Origin: Candidatus Flexifilum breve | GTDB lineage: Bacteria; Chloroflexota; Anaerolineae; Aggregatilineales; Phototrophicaceae | DNA length: 64,000 nt | Assembly (NCBI GenBank): GCA_016717205.1 | Contig: JADKGC010000006.1 | Coordinates: 248,001-312,000 of the forward strand | Reading direction: 5' to 3' | In this document: piece by piece, positions 54,707-63,439 of the stretch | Position numbering within the stretch: the first letter of the stretch is position 1 | How the letters are laid out: each line of letters starts with the position of its first letter | The notes under the pieces: generated by a model | The model's database searches: none | What the model saw: only the letters and a program-made list of their open reading frames with translations | What the model was told of the DNA's origin: nothing | Made by a program: the position numbers and the translations under genes

Positions 54707-55738
54707 ATGGATTGGCAGGCGCAGAACGCCGCGCTCTTGAAGATTTGGGGAGACGCGCAGACGCAGATGTTCGATGCGTGGGGACGCATCGCGCAGCAGG
54801 CTCAAGCTCCCTTTTACCGCAACACTTCCCCATTTGCGTCGGCCATGCTTGACGCCTCGACCGACGCAATTCGGCAGGGGATTCGCGCCATGGCCTTTGA
54901 CGCTGATCCCACTGCCCGCGAGGCCGCCGAAAAGTTGTTTATCAGCCAGACGAGCGTCGTCCGCTTGCTGGAGATGACACTGCGCATCTGGGGCAGTCTG
55001 CTCCCCGTGCTCGAAGCGGGCGGTGACTGGCACTTTGCCCTCCGTGAACAGATGAACTGGGTGAAAACACAGACGCTGCAGGCGGCGACACAGGGGCTGC
55101 ACACCGCCGGGACGTATCAGCAGTTGTGGACGGCCTTTCTCGAAGACAGCCAATCGTTTGGCAAACCGTGGATGGAAGATCGCGAGAAGGTCGCCAACGG
55201 GAATGGCGCGTCCGGCGAGATGGCGTGGGAAGCGTACCAGAAAACGTTCGGCGAGCTGGTGACGCTGCCGACGGCGCTCTGGACGCGCGACATTGACGAC
55301 GGCCTACGCCTTGCCTTTGCCGCCTGGATCGACATGCAGCAGGCGCTCTATGACTACAACGCCATCCTCTCGGAGACGTGGTGCGCCGCCTTCGAACAGT
55401 TCATGTTTGATCTGGTGCGCCTCCTCGAAACAGGTGAAATGCTGGAAAGTGTGCGCGATCTGCTCAATCGGTGGAGCGCAGTCGCCGATAACAGCTTCAA
55501 GCAGTCCTTCCTGACCGAGAACTACATTCGCGTGCAGTCGCGGCTCGTGCAAACGATCATCGAGTACCGCAAGCGCCAGCAGGCCGTCAACGAACGCTTC
55601 ATGCAGATGTTTGACCTGCCGACGCGCACCGAGATCGACGAGGCGCACCGCCGCATCCACGAACTGCGCAAAGAAATGCGCGAACTCAAACGCGAGTTAG
55701 CCGCGCTCAAGGCGCAGTTGAAGGGAGCCGCCGAATGA
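54707..55738 (+). CDS. phaE: PHA synthase class III subunit PhaE
   Basis: A 343-residue mostly helical protein, the non-catalytic partner of class III polyhydroxyalkanoate synthase. It starts MDWQAQNAALLKIWGDAQTQM, contains LDASTDAIRQGIRAMA, and ends with a coiled coil from about 300 (RRIHELRKEMRELKRELAALKAQL), as in PhaE. Its stop overlaps the phaC start by four bases. Confidence 0.85.
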   Translation: MDWQAQNAALLKIWGDAQTQMFDAWGRIAQQAQAPFYRNTSPFASAMLDASTDAIRQGIRAMAFDADPTAREAAEKLFISQTSVVRLLEMTLRIWGSLLPVLEAGGDWHFALREQMNWVKTQTLQAATQGLHTAGTYQQLWTAFLEDSQSFGKPWMEDREKVANGNGASGEMAWEAYQKTFGELVTLPTALWTRDIDDGLRLAFAAWIDMQQALYDYNAILSETWCAAFEQFMFDLVRLLETGEMLESVRDLLNRWSAVADNSFKQSFLTENYIRVQSRLVQTIIEYRKRQQAVNERFMQMFDLPTRTEIDEAHRRIHELRKEMRELKRELAALKAQLKGAAE

Positions 55739-56832
55739 TCCCCGAATTCCCACTCGCGCTGTCCTCCGAACAGATCGCCGCTGAATTGGTCGAGATGAGC
55801 CGCCGCGCCGCCGACGGGGTACGCGCGCTCAGTCAAGTTCGCACCGAGGACGTGCTGGTTGGCATCACGCCGAAAACCGCCGTGTATCATGATGACCTAG
55901 TGACGCTCTACCGCTACACGCCGCGCGTCGCCGCGCCGATGCAACCCCCGGTGCTCATCACCTACGCGCTGGTCAATCGACCATACATGATCGATTTGCA
56001 GGAGGATCGCTCGCTGGTGCGCGGGCTGCTCGACCTCGGCCTCGACGTGTATCTCATCGACTGGGGCTACCCGCAGCGCAACGACCGCTGGCTGTCGCTG
56101 GACGATTACATCAACGGCTACATGAACGACTGCGTTGACTACCTGCGGCAGTCGCTCAAGATTGAGCAGATTAACCTGATCGGCATCTGTCAGGGCGGAA
56201 CATTCAGCCTGTGCTATACCGCGCTTAACCCGCACAAGATCGCCAATCTGATCACGATGGTCGCTCCGGTCGATTGCCACGTCGCGGACGGGCTGCTCAA
56301 CCTGTGGATGGGCGCGAGCGGCAGCATGCCGACCATTCAGCCGGAGAAGATGGTCGAGGCGCTCGGCAACATCCCCGGCGATGTGATGAATTTCGGCTTT
56401 TTGATGCTCAAACCGTTCGAGCTGGGGCTCCAAAAATACCTGTCGCTGCTGGACACGCTGGACGACACGGCCCATTCGACCAACTTTCTCCGCATGGAAA
56501 AGTGGATTTTCGACAGCCCAGATCAGGCGGGGGCGGCGTGGGCAGAATTTGTGCGCCACTTCTACATCGAAAATGGGCTGATCATGGGGCAGATCACGAT
56601 TGGTGGGCAGCGCGTCGATCTTCAGCAGATCACGATGCCCGTGCTGAACGTGTACGCCGAGAAAGATCATCTGGTGCCGCCGAAGTCGAGTCAGGCGCTG
56701 GCGCGAGCAGTGACCAGCACTGACTACACCGAAGTCTCATTTCCGGTCGGGCATATCGGCATGTATGTTAGCGCGCGCGTGCAGCAGCAGCTCCCGCAGG
56801 CCATCGCCGACTGGCTCAAGGCAAGGAACTAA
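55735..56832 (+). CDS. phaC: PHA synthase class III catalytic subunit PhaC
   Basis: A 365-residue alpha/beta-hydrolase, the usual class III size. The nucleophile Cys152 is in the lipase-box-like GICQGG; the Asp is in VYAEKDHLVPP and the His in FPVGHIGMYVS. LIDWGYPQRNDRW matches the family. It polymerises hydroxyacyl-CoA into storage polyester on granules together with PhaE. The acyl-CoA synthetase gene follows 3 bp later. Confidence 0.93.
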   Translation: MIPEFPLALSSEQIAAELVEMSRRAADGVRALSQVRTEDVLVGITPKTAVYHDDLVTLYRYTPRVAAPMQPPVLITYALVNRPYMIDLQEDRSLVRGLLDLGLDVYLIDWGYPQRNDRWLSLDDYINGYMNDCVDYLRQSLKIEQINLIGICQGGTFSLCYTALNPHKIANLITMVAPVDCHVADGLLNLWMGASGSMPTIQPEKMVEALGNIPGDVMNFGFLMLKPFELGLQKYLSLLDTLDDTAHSTNFLRMEKWIFDSPDQAGAAWAEFVRHFYIENGLIMGQITIGGQRVDLQQITMPVLNVYAEKDHLVPPKSSQALARAVTSTDYTEVSFPVGHIGMYVSARVQQQLPQAIADWLKARN

Positions 56833-56835
56833 CCC

Positions 56836-58362
56836 GTGAATCTCGCCGTCATCCTCAATCGCCATGCCTTGTATCGACCGAATCACCTCGCCGTGATCTA
56901 TGGCGAGCAGCGCTTCACCTATGCCGAGTTCAACCGCTGCGTCAATCGCTTGGCGCATGGGCTGCTGCGCGCGGGCATCGCGAAAGGCGACAAGATCGCG
57001 ACGATTCTGCCGAACACGCTCGAACTGCTGGAAGTCTACTGGGCGGCGGCGAAGATCGGCGTGGTCGTCGTGCCTTTGAGCAATCTGCTGCGCGGGCAGG
57101 GCTTGGCGCGCCTGCTCAATGACGCAGATACGGCGCTGGTGGTGACGGAGCGCGCGTTTGTCGAGCATCTCGACCCGCTGCGGGGTGATCTGCCGCAGAT
57201 TCAGCCGGATCGCTATTTCCTGATCGATGCCGAGGATGTGCCCGGTTATTCGCCATACCGCGCGCTGGTGACGGATGTGCCGGACACGAACCCCACGGGC
57301 ATCGAGATTCACCCAGATGATCCGTATAACATCATCTACAGCAGCGGGACGACTGGCCTGCCCAAAGGCATTGTGCTGACCCACCGCATTCGCGTGTTGT
57401 ATGGGTTGGTCTTCGGCGCGGCGTACCGCATTGCGCCGGAGAGCGTTGTGCTCCATACGGGGTCGATCATCTTCAATGGCTCCTTCCTCACGCTGATGCC
57501 CGCCTTCTACATGGGCGCAACCTACATTCTGCATCATCATTTTGAGGTCGGATCAACCCTGCGCACTATTCAGCGCGAACGGGTGACGCACATCAAACTG
57601 GTGCCGTCGCAGATCGTCCAGCTTCTGCAATCCTCGAACTTCAACGAAGAAACGCTCGGCTCACTGGAGATGCTCGGTTCGGTCGGCGCGCCGCTGCACC
57701 TGCCGCACAAAGAGCTGCTGCAAGCCAAGCTGCCCGGTCGCTTGATCGAGCTCTACGGTCTGACCGAAGGTTTCATGACGATCCTCGACAAATACGATTT
57801 AAGTCGCAAGCTCAATTCGGTGGGTGTGCCGCCGCCGATGATGGAATTGCGCATCGTGGATGATCAGGGCGTGGATGTGCCGCCGGGCACAGTGGGCGAA
57901 ATCGTCGGCAATGGCCCGCTGCTGATGGCGGGCTATTACAAACGCCCCGACCTGACCGAGCAGGCGATCCGCAGCGGGTGGCTGTTCAGCGGTGACTTAG
58001 GCTACGTCGACGAAGACGGTTTTCTGTATCTGGTGGATCGCAAAAAAGACCTAATCATCTCCGGCGGTGTCAACGTGTATCCGCGTGATATCGAAGAGAT
58101 CATCTTGCAGCATGCGGCGGTCGCCGAGGCCGCGGTGATCGGCGTGCCTGATGACAAGTGGGGCGAATGCCCGGTCGCGCTGGTACGCCTGAAAGGGGAG
58201 ATCGCGCCTGCCGCGCTCCGGGAGTGGATCAACGCGCGGGTCGAGGCACGGTTTCAACGGGTGCGCGAGGTGCTTGTGCTGGACGAATTCCCGCGCAACG
58301 CGGCGGGCAAGACGCTCAAACGGGTGATGCGCGACGAGTATCTGAGCGCGCACGCCGAATGA
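56836..58362 (+). CDS. Acyl-CoA synthetase (AMP-forming)
   Basis: A 508-residue ANL-superfamily enzyme. The P-loop is YSSGTTGLPKG (about 167-177), followed by ELYGLTEGFM, GWLFSGDLGYVDEDGFLYLVDRKKDLI and the catalytic Lys in NAAGKTLKRVM near residue 494. It activates a carboxylic acid to its CoA thioester. The operon with phaEC suggests it supplies hydroxyacyl- or short-chain acyl-CoA precursors for PHA. Confidence 0.92.
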   Translation: MNLAVILNRHALYRPNHLAVIYGEQRFTYAEFNRCVNRLAHGLLRAGIAKGDKIATILPNTLELLEVYWAAAKIGVVVVPLSNLLRGQGLARLLNDADTALVVTERAFVEHLDPLRGDLPQIQPDRYFLIDAEDVPGYSPYRALVTDVPDTNPTGIEIHPDDPYNIIYSSGTTGLPKGIVLTHRIRVLYGLVFGAAYRIAPESVVLHTGSIIFNGSFLTLMPAFYMGATYILHHHFEVGSTLRTIQRERVTHIKLVPSQIVQLLQSSNFNEETLGSLEMLGSVGAPLHLPHKELLQAKLPGRLIELYGLTEGFMTILDKYDLSRKLNSVGVPPPMMELRIVDDQGVDVPPGTVGEIVGNGPLLMAGYYKRPDLTEQAIRSGWLFSGDLGYVDEDGFLYLVDRKKDLIISGGVNVYPRDIEEIILQHAAVAEAAVIGVPDDKWGECPVALVRLKGEIAPAALREWINARVEARFQRVREVLVLDEFPRNAAGKTLKRVMRDEYLSAHAE

Positions 58363-58435
58363 GTCCATTACGGTTGCGCGGACGGCTGAAATCCGCTTAA
58401 GATGGCCTTCGTCACAACCTACTGAGGACTTTCAT

Positions 58436-59686
58436 ATGAGCATCAAGCGGCTGCCCATTCACTACGGCTGGATCATTGTTGGCGTCACTTTTTTCACCCT
58501 CCTGTTTGCCGCGGGCGTCCGCACGATTCCGAGTGTGATCATCAAACCGCTGGAAGCGGAATTCGGCTGGGATCGGACTACGGTGTCATTCGCGGTGGCG
58601 CTGAGCCTGTTTGCGTATGGCTTTGGTGGGCCGATTGCAGGGGCGTTGGTCGATCGCTTTGGGCCGCGCCGCGTGATGGCGTCTGGCTTAGGGCTGATTA
58701 CTCTCGGCCTCATCCCGATTATGTCGATGGCCAACATCTGGGTGTTCAACCTGTTCTGGGGGCTGGTCGTCGGCATTGGCACAGGCATGATCGCCAACGT
58801 GCTCGGTGCAACGGTCGCGAACCGCTGGTTCAACACGCGCCGCGGCCTCGTGCTCGGGTTGATGGGGGCATCGGCGGCGGCAGGGCAGTTGATTTTCGTG
58901 CCCGGGGCAATTGCGCTGGCGACGAATTCCGGATGGCGCGCCGTGATTGGCACGATTGCTGTCGGCGTCGGCGTGTTGATCGTTCCGGTGGTGCTGTTCA
59001 TGCGCGACCGTCCGTCCGATGTGGGACTTGAACCAGTGGGCGGTAAAGCCGTCACGTCCACCGGAGCGGCGGTCGTCGAAGCGTCGACGCCGCTGCGCGA
59101 AGCGATCAAAACGCGCGATTTCTGGCTGCTGGCGCTGAGCTTCTTCGTGTGCGGCTACACCACCAATGGCTTGATCGGCACACACTTGCTGCCACATACG
59201 GTGGAACACGGTTTCATCGAAGTGGAAACCGCGGCGGCGCTCAGTTTGATGGGGCTGATGAACATCGTCGGCACGCTGGCCTCGGGCTGGCTGACCGACC
59301 GCTACGATAACCGCAAGCTGCTGGCCACTTACTACGGGCTGCGCGCGCTCTCGCTGGCTGCGCTGCCGTTCATCATCGAAATCCGTGACCTGTATATCTT
59401 TGCGCTGATCTACGGGTTGGACTGGGTAGCGACCGTGCCGCCCACGGTCAACCTGACGGCGCGCCGCTTTGGGCGCGCTTCACTCGGCTCGATCTATGGC
59501 TGGATCTTCTGTTCACACATGATCGGCGCGGGGATCGCGGCACAAGCGGGCGGCATCTTCCGGGATGTGCTCGGCGACTACCACCTCATTTTCCTGTCGG
59601 CGGCAATTTTCGGCTTCATCGCCGCGGGGCTGTCGCTCAGTATCTCGACGCGCCGCGCTGCTGCACCTATGCCAGTAAGTACATAG
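58436..59686 (+). CDS. MFS transporter (monocarboxylate/OFA-like)
   Basis: A 416-residue protein with 12 hydrophobic segments. It begins HYGWIIVGVTFFTLLF; the loop 2-3 motif GALVDRFGPRRV and ANRWFNTRRGLVLGLMGASAAAGQ resemble monocarboxylate and oxalate/formate antiporter-type MFS proteins. AGGAC precedes ATG 58436. It may import the acid activated by the preceding synthetase. Confidence 0.85.
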   Translation: MSIKRLPIHYGWIIVGVTFFTLLFAAGVRTIPSVIIKPLEAEFGWDRTTVSFAVALSLFAYGFGGPIAGALVDRFGPRRVMASGLGLITLGLIPIMSMANIWVFNLFWGLVVGIGTGMIANVLGATVANRWFNTRRGLVLGLMGASAAAGQLIFVPGAIALATNSGWRAVIGTIAVGVGVLIVPVVLFMRDRPSDVGLEPVGGKAVTSTGAAVVEASTPLREAIKTRDFWLLALSFFVCGYTTNGLIGTHLLPHTVEHGFIEVETAAALSLMGLMNIVGTLASGWLTDRYDNRKLLATYYGLRALSLAALPFIIEIRDLYIFALIYGLDWVATVPPTVNLTARRFGRASLGSIYGWIFCSHMIGAGIAAQAGGIFRDVLGDYHLIFLSAAIFGFIAAGLSLSISTRRAAAPMPVST

Positions 59687-59844
59687 TTTGTTATCGATAA
59701 ATTGTGCGACATTCGGATGGCTTGGGCGTTATTAGAGTTGTCCACGCTGTAACGCCTCAATCCTGCATGACTCTTGCATCCTACCCATTTGGACTAGCCG
59801 AAAAGGTTAATCGAAAGACGGAGCATAAACCCGCCGTTTGCGTA

Positions 59845-59873
59845 TTTCCAACCTTCGCGGAAAATTCTATACT
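59845..59873 (+). promoter_or_regulatory. Probable promoter of the receiver-Doc-Doc operon
   Basis: TTTCCA (59845-59850), 17-bp spacer, TATACT (59868-59873), 33 bp before the ATG at 59906. No gene is visible in the remaining part of this 219-bp gap. Confidence 0.55.
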
Positions 59874-59905
59874 GGATGCACTAATCTGAACTACTCAGGT
59901 GCGTT

Positions 59906-60364
59906 ATGTCCTTACAATCTGATGTGAGTTCCGCACATCCGCGGGCGTTGGCGCTCAATGCGTCCAGCAGCGCGATTCGTGTGCTGGTTGTGGACGATCA
60001 TCACCTCGTGCGGGAAGGCTACGTCTTCTTTCTCAGCCACTGCCCGGATATTGAGGTCGTGGACGAAGCGCGCAATGGGCTTGAAGCAATTGCGACGTGC
60101 CGCCGCACACAGCCTGATGTTGTCTTGATGGATGTGGTGATGCCGCTCATGGATGGCATTCAGGCGACCCGGGCGATCCTCATGAACCAACCGCAGGTCA
60201 ATATTATCGCGCTGACCGGATTTAACGACGAGGAACTGGCCGCCGAAGCGCTGCAGGCGGGCGCGGTGACCTGCCTGAGCAAGCAGACAGATCTCCGGAG
60301 CCTGTTGGAAGTCATTCGGTCTGCCGCGCAGATCAAACGCGTTCAGCCGACCGATCCGCAGTAA
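59906..60364 (+). CDS. Receiver-only response regulator
   Basis: A 152-residue single receiver domain of NarL type with no output domain. After a polar tail of about 23 residues come the acidic pair Asp30/Asp31 (LVVDDHHL), phospho-acceptor Asp76 (VLMDVVMPLMDG), Thr104 (ALTGF) and Lys126 (LSKQ), all intact. It ends at the usual receiver boundary, where NarL proteins would continue to an HTH. The first Doc-like gene starts 3 bp after its stop, so it may act through protein contact with that product. Confidence 0.92.
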   Translation: MSLQSDVSSAHPRALALNASSSAIRVLVVDDHHLVREGYVFFLSHCPDIEVVDEARNGLEAIATCRRTQPDVVLMDVVMPLMDGIQATRAILMNQPQVNIIALTGFNDEELAAEALQAGAVTCLSKQTDLRSLLEVIRSAAQIKRVQPTDPQ

Positions 60365-60367
60365 GCT

Positions 60368-60850
60368 ATGCGGTATCTCTCCCTCTCCGAACTCATCTAC
60401 ATCAACGGCACGATCCTCAAAAATCCGCAGATCACCAGCGGGAAGCGGCATGTCCGCGATATCGATCTGCTGCAGGCGGCGGTGCTGCGTCCCGCGGCCA
60501 GCGCCTTTGGCGAGGACGCCTACCCGACGCTGCGCGAGAAAACCGCGGCGCTGCTGCATTCCATCGCGCGCAATCACCCGTTCACCGATGGCAACAAGCG
60601 CACGGCGACGGTGGGCGCAGTCTTTATGCTGGCGGTGAATGGTGAGCGGGTGGTCTGGGAGCCGACGGCGGCGCTGACGACGATTTTGCAGATCGCCGAA
60701 GGGGAGCTTGATGTGCCAGAGATCGCCGAGTGGTTACCATTAGAGGCGCAATCCCCCACGCTGCTGCCCGATGCTGACGCCGATATGCGCCATATCGCCC
60801 GAATCATTGAGGAACAGCGGTGGCTGCTGGATGAACTTGAGCGACGCTAG
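60368..60850 (+). CDS. Doc/Fic-family protein 1
   Basis: A 160-residue Fic-fold protein of death-on-curing type. The active motif is HPFTDGNKR (His70-Arg78), all key residues present; Doc kinases have Lys at this place where AMPylating Fic proteins have Gly. The N-terminus YLSLSELIYINGTIL is typical of Doc. Doc toxins phosphorylate EF-Tu. No Phd-like antitoxin is found next to it; instead it lies between a receiver-only regulator and a second Doc-like gene. The extra C-terminal helix (MRHIARIIEEQRWLLDELE) could be an interaction or autoinhibitory element. Confidence 0.9.
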   Translation: MRYLSLSELIYINGTILKNPQITSGKRHVRDIDLLQAAVLRPAASAFGEDAYPTLREKTAALLHSIARNHPFTDGNKRTATVGAVFMLAVNGERVVWEPTAALTTILQIAEGELDVPEIAEWLPLEAQSPTLLPDADADMRHIARIIEEQRWLLDELERR

Positions 60851-61241
60851 ACCGGTGGTGTATCTGACCGCCTCCGATATTTATAACATCAACGACACGG
60901 TCACCGAAGGTCACACCTTTGTGCGAGATATCAATTTGCTGAATTCGGCGGTGCAGCGCCCCAAGCTGGTGCTGTTCGGCGAGGCGCAGTTCCCCACGCT
61001 TGTCGACAAAGCGGCCAGTCTGGTGCAGTCACTGGCGTATCATCATCTGTTTGCTGATGGCAACAAGCGCACGGCCATGTACGCGCTGATCCTGTTTCTG
61101 GAGAAGAACGGGTATCAACTGGAATGGGATAACGCCGAACAGTACGCTTTCATTCTGGAAATCGCGCAAGGCAAACACGATATCCCCGCCATTGCCGCGT
61201 GGCTCGCGCCGCGCATTCAGCCGCACACCGCGACCGATTAG
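60831..61241 (+). CDS. Doc/Fic-family protein 2
   Basis: A 136-residue Doc-like protein homologous to the preceding one. ATG 60831 overlaps the upstream gene by 20 bp. The motif is HLFADGNKR with His72 intact. Shared blocks are YLTASDIYNIN, VRDINLLNSAVQRP and PAIAAWL. No antitoxin gene follows: the stop overlaps the convergent moaA stop by four bases. It may be a toxin, or one of the pair may have become the regulator of the other. Confidence 0.9.
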   Translation: MNLSDARPVVYLTASDIYNINDTVTEGHTFVRDINLLNSAVQRPKLVLFGEAQFPTLVDKAASLVQSLAYHHLFADGNKRTAMYALILFLEKNGYQLEWDNAEQYAFILEIAQGKHDIPAIAAWLAPRIQPHTATD

Positions 61242-62248
61242 CCGCCGATGTAGTACATCTCGACTTTCTTGTCAGCCGCCGTCTGTTCGGTGCGAATCTC
61301 CGAGTAGCGGTCGGTGCGCTTCTGCCAGACGCCGGCCAGGATGGCAGATAGTTCCTCATTGGTGGCCCCTGCGCGCATTGGGTCGCGCAGGCTGACCCCG
61401 CGCAGCGCAAACAGACAGGTGTAAATGCTCCCATCCGCCGACAACCGCAGACGCGTACATGTGCCGCAGAAAGGCTGTGTCACCGAGGCGATCACGCCGA
61501 TTTCCCCGCCGCCGTCGCGGTAGCGATGCCGTTCGGCCACCTCGCCGAAGTAGTTGCTCTCCAACGGTTCGAGCGGCAGTTCGGCGTCAATGCGCTGAAT
61601 GATCTCTTTGGCAGGCACCACCTGATCCAGCTTCCAGCCGTTGCGCGTGCCCACGTCCATGAATTCGATGAAGCGCAGAATGTAGCCGTGATCTTTGCAG
61701 AAGCGCGCGAGGTCGACGATGGTGTGGTCGTTGACACCACGCTGCACCACCGCGTTAATCTTGATCGGCGTCATTCCGGCGCGTTCCGCCGCGCGAATGC
61801 CCGCCAGCACGGGCGCGACATCCGCCTTGCCGCCGTTCATCCGCCGGAACACGTCATTGTCGAGGCTGTCGAGGCTGACCGTGACGCGTGCCAACCCCGC
61901 GTCTTTGAGCGGTTGCGCGACGGCTTCCAGCAGTGACCCGTTGGTCGTCATCGCGACATCTTCGACCCCGTCAATGTGGGTGAGTTGTTCGACCAGCTCC
62001 ACGATATCCCGGCGCACGAGCGGTTCGCCGCCCGTGATGCGCAGTTTGACGACGCCGAGGCCGACGGCGATCCGCGCCAAGCGCGTGATCTCCTCGTAGC
62101 GGAGGATTTGCTCATGCGGGGTGAACTCAAATTTCTCGTGATACACGTCGGCGGGCATACAGTACGCACAGCGGAAATTGCAACGGTCGGTCACGGAGAT
62201 GCGCAGATCACGCAGCGGACGTTTAAATTGATCAACAGGTTGGGTCAT
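61238..62248 (-). CDS. moaA: GTP 3',8-cyclase MoaA
   Basis: A 336-residue radical SAM enzyme for the first step of molybdenum cofactor synthesis. The SAM cluster motif is CNFRCAYC (Cys23, Cys27, Cys30); the C-terminal cluster is in CGTCTRLRL and YTCLF. TGGEPLVR binds SAM, and the protein ends in the functionally required Gly-Gly (YYIGG). No other moa/moe gene is in the window. Confidence 0.96.
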   Translation of the reverse strand: MTQPVDQFKRPLRDLRISVTDRCNFRCAYCMPADVYHEKFEFTPHEQILRYEEITRLARIAVGLGVVKLRITGGEPLVRRDIVELVEQLTHIDGVEDVAMTTNGSLLEAVAQPLKDAGLARVTVSLDSLDNDVFRRMNGGKADVAPVLAGIRAAERAGMTPIKINAVVQRGVNDHTIVDLARFCKDHGYILRFIEFMDVGTRNGWKLDQVVPAKEIIQRIDAELPLEPLESNYFGEVAERHRYRDGGGEIGVIASVTQPFCGTCTRLRLSADGSIYTCLFALRGVSLRDPMRAGATNEELSAILAGVWQKRTDRYSEIRTEQTAADKKVEMYYIGG

Positions 62249-62494
62249 GCCAATCTATCCACTAAACCCTAGTCAGATAGCAAATAATCCTGCACTTTTG
62301 TTCGTATATTCGCTCTTATCATGCGCCCAAACTGCCCCTTTCGTCAAGCACCACCTAGAACCAACCATCGATCCTCCTAGCGAGCCTGATAAAAAATTGT
62401 TACAATAGTTTCAGCGATATTCAGACTTACTGCGTTAACCGACCCGGTTGCCGTTGGCACCACCGCATCATAACTCTAAAGGACATCAACGGGC

Positions 62495-63439
62495 ATGAAA
62501 AGACTAGTCGTCGCATTCTTTATTCTCAGCGTAGGCATCTTTCCTTTGCTCATTCACGCACAGAATGAACTCGCCGCAACACTCGAAGTCCTCAATGCTG
62601 GGGTGGAAGTGCAGCGCGTGAACACCCTGAACTGGATTCCGGTGAGTGTTGAAGCTATCGTCGGTGTGGGCGACCGCATTCGCACCGATGCCACCGGACG
62701 CGCCCGCATCACGTTCTTCGCTGATGGGGTGGATACCGAACTGCTGCCCGATACTGTCTACCGGATTCAGCAGTTTTCCGGCGATGATACCCAGTTCACC
62801 ATTCAAGCTGAAGTGCTGCTCGGGCAGACGATCCAGCGGTTGACCCGTTTGCTGGACGCCGGGTCGAGCTACGACATCACCACGCCGACCATGACGCTGG
62901 CGGCCCGCGGGACGGCCTTTGCGATCCGCGTCGAAGAGGGTGGCCGCGCAGCGATGATCGTGACCGAAGGTACGGTGAATGCCGCGAAAGACGCCGCTGC
63001 TGCCGATGTTCCGCCAGAATTTGGCATCCGCGCGGACGCTGAACTCAGCGATGTGGTGCGCGCCGCCACGTTCGCCGAACTCGACGCCGCGATTGATGGC
63101 TGCACGGCCAGTGTTAGCACCGGGGATGATGTGAGCATCAATGTGCGCGTTGGCGCCAGCACGGATTTCCCCCGCGTTGGCACGATTGATGCGCGTGAGA
63201 TCGATCGCTTCATGGGCGTGACGGAAGCAGGCGCGTGGTATCGCATCAACTTCCGCGGCGGCTTTGGCTGGATCTTGTCTTCTAGCGCAGAGATCGTCGG
63301 GCAATGCGCTGGGCTGCGGGTGTTCCCCGACAACTTTGGGCCGGAAGATGCGTCGTTGTACGAGTCCGTCGGCGACCCGGTGGAGCGCGAAGCGCTCACG
63401 CTCCCTGTCATCACACCTGAGGCGACCGCGAATCCGTAA
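62495..63439 (+). CDS. Secreted FecR-like protein with SH3-like domain
   Basis: A 314-residue exported protein, signal peptide ending near residue 22 (IHAQ). The FecR-like beta domain (about 25-175) has NWIPVSVEAIVGVGDRIRTDATGRARITF and TPTMTLAARGTAFAIRVEEGG. A bacterial SH3-like domain (about 205-285) contains SINVRVGASTDFPRVGTI and WYRINFRGGFGWILSS. A Pro/Thr-rich tail ends it. Its stop overlaps the CHASE2 gene start (TAATG), pointing to a coupled extracellular sensing pair. Confidence 0.82.
   Translation: MKRLVVAFFILSVGIFPLLIHAQNELAATLEVLNAGVEVQRVNTLNWIPVSVEAIVGVGDRIRTDATGRARITFFADGVDTELLPDTVYRIQQFSGDDTQFTIQAEVLLGQTIQRLTRLLDAGSSYDITTPTMTLAARGTAFAIRVEEGGRAAMIVTEGTVNAAKDAAAADVPPEFGIRADAELSDVVRAATFAELDAAIDGCTASVSTGDDVSINVRVGASTDFPRVGTIDAREIDRFMGVTEAGAWYRINFRGGFGWILSSSAEIVGQCAGLRVFPDNFGPEDASLYESVGDPVEREALTLPVITPEATANP

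Noticed and set aside
59906..61241. Classical Phd-Doc toxin-antitoxin module
   Set aside because: No Phd/AbrB-like small protein was found before or after the Doc-like genes on either strand.
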